Source of the DNA: Coemansia sp. RSA 1804
Taxonomy: Eukaryota; Kickxellomycota; Kickxellomycetes; Kickxellales; Kickxellaceae
Direction: 5' to 3'
Length of the DNA: 19,279 nt
Assembly (NCBI GenBank): GCA_027578815.1
Contig: JANBTH010000361.1
Span: 1-19,279, forward strand
How positions within the stretch are numbered: position 1 is the first letter of the stretch; every line of letters starts with the position of its first letter. The translations under genes were made by a program, and so were the position numbers. Under the pieces are notes generated by a model. The model was given only the letters and a program-made list of their open reading frames with translations, was not told the DNA's origin and ran no database searches. This document shows positions 17,978 through 19,279 of this stretch, one piece after another.

Positions 17978-19279
17978 CCGAGAATTCCCTGAAAAGTGAG
18001 TGAACTTTATTTCATTAGCCAAAGACATCGTCTATGGCCTGACATCTGAAACGCTGCCCATCTACATACATGCTTTTTTCTCAAGATGGCCATGATCCCA
18101 ATCCTATACACTCTTCTTCCGGCTTACGCCTACTACCGCCTGTTTACCAATTACTTGCAGTTAGCTGTTATCTTCCTATCTTGGGGATGTACCAAATGAG
18201 ACGACGCATCTGCTTGGAGCTACACTTATGTTTATTCTATTCTGTATCAGCTGCTGATACAACAACCACAGTACATTTCACATATACCACGTTGCCTCTA
18301 TTTCGGCATCGACTATACCTACACATGCACAGCCTGAATCACTTAATTGATGTCTATTACTTGCAGAGTATAAACTAGCTATCCGTTGCATACGGCATCG
18401 GATGTACCGCCATCATACAGATATGCTGCACTGTTTTATGCCTTTCACTCTCTACCACCGCGCCGCAGATGCGCAGGCTTGCCATTCTTAGCAGAGCAGA
18501 AGGGTGTCCTTGCTGCGTGCAAGTATGTCGTTAGAACTTGCCCTTCGCGCAGATATACATACATACTCAGCCCAATTTATTTTGGTACTAAATAAAGCTA
18601 ACATAACATACCACCCCACACTCTACAAGACCTTCTTTGAATGCTGCTTCTCCATAGACAATGAAGCCAAGGACAAGAACAGCACTGCTTCACAATTGCC
18701 GCCAGCTCGGCCACTAGCTGCTGCGTCGACATCATCTATTCTGCCGTCGACAGTGCCCTCGTGGACGACTGTGCCTGGGCGTAGAATCGGCGGTGCTGGG
18801 CGTGCGGATGTGCCGGACGCGGAGACCGACGATGATGAAGTAGATGGATTTGGCAACACGCATGGAGGAGGCTACAATGTCAATATGTTTGAGCTTGACG
18901 AGGAGATTGAGAGCAGACATCACCGCGAGAATCGGACGGTAAGCGGGCGACGCTCAGCAAGCACATCGGCTCGCAGACAGTCGTTTAGGTTTGACCAAGA
19001 CGAGTTCAGCCAGGATGATGCCAGCGACTGGTACTCTGGCGATGAGGGCGAAGACGATGTGAGCGAGGAGGTGATTTCGCGGCTGCTGATTGTGACGCCG
19101 AAGCGGACGCGCGATCGCACACACTACCAGTACGAGCGCAAGGCAGTGCATGACGACCTGGCCGAAGTCATTAATGAGGGCCTGAGGAACTATGAGCGCG
19201 ATATGCGGATGAAGCAGCGGCAGGAGCGGCAAAGTAATGTCAAGATAAGCACCGTTGGGCAGAAGGAGTTTGACCGGAT
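16142..19279 (+). CDS. LARP1: LARP1-like La-motif RNA-binding protein, 3' end outside window
   Basis: Proposed exons: 16142-16454, 16949-17995, then about 18571 to beyond the window. Exon 1 (104 codons plus 1 nt) starts at ATG 16142 in a good context (AAAATGG) and is Ala/Ser/Thr-rich. Exon 2 carries an ESWPDP block, a basic KGKDKWVPLE segment, a Gln-rich stretch, an RG-rich patch (IRGRGRG) and the La motif (nt about 17662-17910), with QVEYYFSVDNL, MDSNGYVPLSLVAGFNRI and a closing DWATW. This matches the LARP1 La module, which binds RNA 3' ends and TOP mRNAs. Exon 3 is acidic, then carries VISRLLIVTPKR, DDLAEVINEGLRNYE and similar blocks typical of LARP1 upstream of the DM15 repeats, which would lie past the edge. 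Yeast Slf1/Sro9 lack this C-terminal part. LARP1 is a TORC1-controlled translation regulator in animals. The exon 3 acceptor is not fixed. Confidence 0.9.
16455..16948 (+). other. LARP1: Intron 1 of the LARP1-like gene
   Basis: Donor GTAAGT after AAAAAGT leaves phase 1. The later CAG at 16960-16962 is out of phase with that donor: the join would create TGA. The TAG at 16946-16948, just behind a branch-like TACTAAA, leaves CG, giving TCG and an open frame (KKSVVVQDPESWP). At 494 nt it is long for this kind of genome. A less likely alternative is the AG at the CCAG near 16986, also in phase. Confidence 0.65.
17944..17976 (+). repeat. Eleven perfect CAG codons (polyglutamine)
   Basis: An uninterrupted trinucleotide run just behind the La motif and 19 nt before the second splice donor. 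Pure codon use suggests recent slippage. Confidence 0.95.
17996..18570 (+). other. LARP1: Intron 2 of the LARP1-like gene (3' end uncertain)
   Basis: Donor GTGAGT at 17996-18001 interrupts the frame in phase 1 (AAA A). The downstream frame that reaches the window end is open from 18492. Phase-compatible acceptors are TTAG at 18534, CGCAG at 18552 and CTCAG at 18570; I list the last. A GTATGT donor at 18523 with CTAAC at 18598 and an AG at 18629 suggests that a further small exon and intron are also possible. Confidence 0.5.
18243..18261. repeat. 9-bp inverted repeat with one-base centre
   Basis: TGTATCAGC and its exact reverse complement flank a single T inside LARP1 intron 2. It could form a hairpin or cruciform; no function is evident. 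Confidence 0.8.

Noticed and set aside
18070..18378. 102-codon plus-strand frame inside LARP1
   Set aside because: It lies in intron 2, is not in phase with exon 2 through any good acceptor, and has no recognisable domain.

Overview
The window is nuclear DNA from a fungus, most probably an early-diverging (non-Dikarya) one; Kickxellomycotina would be my first guess, but that is inference. The grounds are a septin-family GTPase, a GATOR2/SEA subunit, a LARP1-type La-motif protein and an ABCD4-type ABC transporter. ABCD4 is a cobalamin-pathway protein, which fits early-branching fungi better than Dikarya. Introns are few, with GTAAGT or GTGAGT donors and CTAAT or ACTAA branch-like sites, and the intergenic DNA is AT-rich. 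There is no bacterial-style operon, transposon, tRNA or CRISPR.

Layout. 1-1371 (+): 3' part of a PPR-like protein, cut by the window edge. 1572-3845 (-): a divergent septin with a long insertion and a disordered tail, convergent with the PPR gene. 3846-5905: 2 kb without a gene. 5906-7999 (-): ABCD4-like half-transporter. 8477-12291 (-): Mio/SEA4, a GATOR2 subunit, for which I recover a first exon (12181-12291) joined through a 140-nt intron. 12292-16141: 3.85 kb without a protein gene, but with a clear U5 spliceosomal RNA gene at about 14218-14353 (+) and a weaker structured-RNA candidate at 13570-13659. 16142 to the window end (+): a LARP1-like La-motif gene with at least two introns, cut at its 3' end.

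How the genes relate. They are mostly unrelated housekeeping genes. SEA4 (upstream regulator of TORC1 at the vacuole), ABCD4 (lysosomal/vacuolar cobalamin export in animals) and LARP1 (TORC1 effector on translation in animals) do touch one nutrient-signalling theme, but their proximity may be chance. Genes are on both strands, each with its own promoter. Pyrimidine-rich tracts on the sense strand precede the septin, ABCD4, SEA4 and LARP genes.

The best discoveries are the U5 snRNA gene, which no protein-coding view of the locus would show, and the corrected exon structures of SEA4 and LARP1. The ABCD4 orthologue and the unusual septin follow.
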